A DNA stretch of 64,000 nt from Bacillota bacterium. Its GTDB lineage: Bacteria; Bacillota; UBA4882; UBA8346. A program made the translations under genes and the position numbers. Of this stretch, positions 63,008-64,000 are shown piece after piece; position 1 is the stretch's first letter, and every line of letters starts with the position of its first letter. The notes beneath the pieces were generated by a model, which saw nothing but the letters and a program-made list of their open reading frames with translations, had not been told where the DNA came from and ran no database searches. The stretch covers positions 15,635-79,634 of the forward strand of contig JAFABB010000045.1 of NCBI GenBank assembly GCA_023426245.1, given 5' to 3'.

Positions 63008-63112
63008 TTTTTCTAGCGCAGAGGGAGCTTTTTCTAGCTCAGAGGGAGCTTTTAGTAGCGCAGAGGGAGCTTTTTCTGGTTCAGAGCTAGCTTTTTCTAG
63101 CTCAGAGGGAGC
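63008..63112. repeat. 21-nt tandem repeat, five full copies
   Basis: The unit TTTTTCTAGCTCAGAGGGAG plus C is repeated five times with small changes, followed by a partial sixth. It is open in both directions (7-residue units such as FSSSEGA on plus, LEKAPSE on minus), because the period is a multiple of three. Flanking sequence gives no convincing start or domain. Confidence 0.75.
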
Positions 63113-63154
63113 TTTTAGTAACGCATTCGAAAAATTCCGGTATCGTTCCTCTCC

Positions 63155-63414
63155 ATGAAAGAAACATATATATATTTTGTGCAACCCCCATTTGCCCCAC
63201 TGGCCCACGACCCCGGATGCCGTCTTGGTTTTAAGAGTTGGCTTGCCAGGGGGAAGGTCTCTCTCCCACAGCCGGAGTTGCTTTTCGATTTCGGGACGGT
63301 CGAAGACCAATTTTTTATAACGCCTTGCACAAGGGTGTCCCTACGGCTTAAAGCCCAGCAGGGAATGGATTTATGGGTAGGGGGTATTGTAGAAAGATAT
63401 ATATATTTCTTCAT
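63155..63414. mobile_element. possible MITE-like element with imperfect terminal inverted repeats
   Basis: ATGAAAGAAACATATATATA at the left (63155-63178) and its approximate complement at the right (63393-63414) bound about 215 bases of GC-richer sequence without a supported gene. Terminal inverted repeats around a short non-coding core fit a non-autonomous element. No target-site duplication is clear, so this is tentative. Confidence 0.35.
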
Positions 63415-63565
63415 TTGTATTGAATATCAGTATTTCCTTTATGAATATTATTGTAATATTTTTTCCAGAATTTTCAATATTATCAGAAATAATATTTTGA
63501 GGGACACGGATTGCGGCGGCGGGTTACTTTATTCATGATGCCTATAATGAATGTCCAGTATTATG

Positions 63566-64000
63566 GTCCACGGATTTCACCGGCTGAGTGACTGGAGCGG
63601 TCAGAAAGGAACCTTCGTTCGTGAACAAAAGATGAAAGGCAATGCGGGTTGAAAAGGATTTTCTTATGAGTTGAGGGTGAGGATATTGCTTAATAAAGAA
63701 TAAATGAATGGCGATTTTGAGTGTCCACGGATTTCACCGGCTGAGTGACTTTTGGAGCGGCCCAAAAGTCACCAAAAGGCCGCCGGGAACCCAGTTTCCC
63801 GGTCTCTCCTTTATCCCCGGCCATCCGTAGCCGGGGTTATGAAAAACCTTTTTAAGTAAGTGCTTCGCTGTCTATGCAGGGACTCGAACATCGTGTTCGC
63901 GCCCTACCAGGTTTTTGCTTTCGGGCCGACCGCCGTTATTCTTCCATGAATAGAGGCGGCGCTTTTCGACGTCGTGTCTCAAATGGCGTAGGGAGGAGTT
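63566..64000. repeat. duplicated 28-nt motif leading into a chain of hairpins
   Basis: GTCCACGGATTTCACCGGCT plus GAGTGACT occurs identically at 63566-63593 and 63723-63750. The second copy opens a structured stretch: an 11-bp stem at 63745-63755/63762-63772, a 7-bp stem at 63783-63789/63796-63802, a 7-bp stem at 63815-63821/63830-63836, and a short stem around the ATCGT near 63890. It runs past the right edge. No gene is supported between 63415 and the end. Confidence 0.6.

Noticed and set aside
62990..63310. 106-codon minus-strand frame across the tandem repeat
   Set aside because: The repeat keeps every phase open, the rest of the text is not protein-like, and no ribosome site is present.
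63155..63538. 127-codon plus-strand frame
   Set aside because: It lies inside the inverted-repeat element and has low-quality composition without a family match.

Overview
The window looks like a chromosomal segment of an endospore-forming Bacillota lineage of moderate GC content. The evidence is AAGGAGG-type ribosome binding sites throughout, a Spo0E-like phosphatase, an AbrB/SpoVT-like regulator, a PdaB-like polysaccharide deacetylase, a GatCAB amidotransferase, and CsaB and TagA/WecG surface-polymer genes. I cannot name a genus. I saw no rRNA, tRNA, CRISPR array or intact insertion sequence.

Layout. 1-4.2 kb: small membrane proteins and an HGSNAT/NagX-type acyltransferase. 4.1-13.5 kb: a LacI regulator with two consensus-like promoters and several GAACGTTT-type operators, controlling a catabolic operon (GntP-like carrier, hydantoinase-A-like protein, HExxH protein, FAD oxidoreductase, zinc alcohol dehydrogenase) followed by a 5'-truncated aldo/keto reductase. 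13.6-19.5 kb: a five-gene Opp/Dpp peptide ABC transporter behind a long leader that ends in a strong terminator. 19.6-25.8 kb: a DUF2284 protein, thioredoxin, an MscS channel, a TauE/SafE permease, and a divergent LysR/YeiH pair. 25.9-26.5 kb: decayed remnants resembling pyrK and dihydroorotate dehydrogenase. 27.1-31.1 kb: a PRPP-synthetase-like protein, AbrB-like regulator, ketopantoate reductase, GNAT acetyltransferase and Spo0E-like protein, separated by strong terminators. 31.3-37.9 kb: ligA, a DnaQ-type exonuclease with its own BRCT domain, and gatCAB. 38-43.4 kb: DUF4330, O-antigen-ligase-like, CsaB, TagA/WecG, YitT and DedA proteins. 43.6-45.4 kb: a 2Fe-2S/ASKHA reductive activase.

45.4-61.5 kb is the most striking part: a 16-kb three-gene minus-strand operon. 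It encodes an OLD/AAA-type ATPase, a protein of about 3,528 residues built almost entirely of 47-residue TPR-like repeats, and a shorter paralogue of about 1,130 residues. Both repeat proteins begin with the same Rossmann/TIR-like domain carrying VLDGL(T/S)P, in which the acidic residue expected in active relatives is replaced. ATPase plus nucleotide-binding-like sensor plus very long repeat array resembles the architecture of defence or signalling systems. I recognise no described system with this composition, so function is inference.

61.9-64 kb: a polysaccharide deacetylase, then about 1.2 kb with no convincing genes but dense in repeats: a 21-nt tandem repeat, an element bounded by inverted repeats, and a duplicated 28-nt sequence leading into a chain of hairpins.
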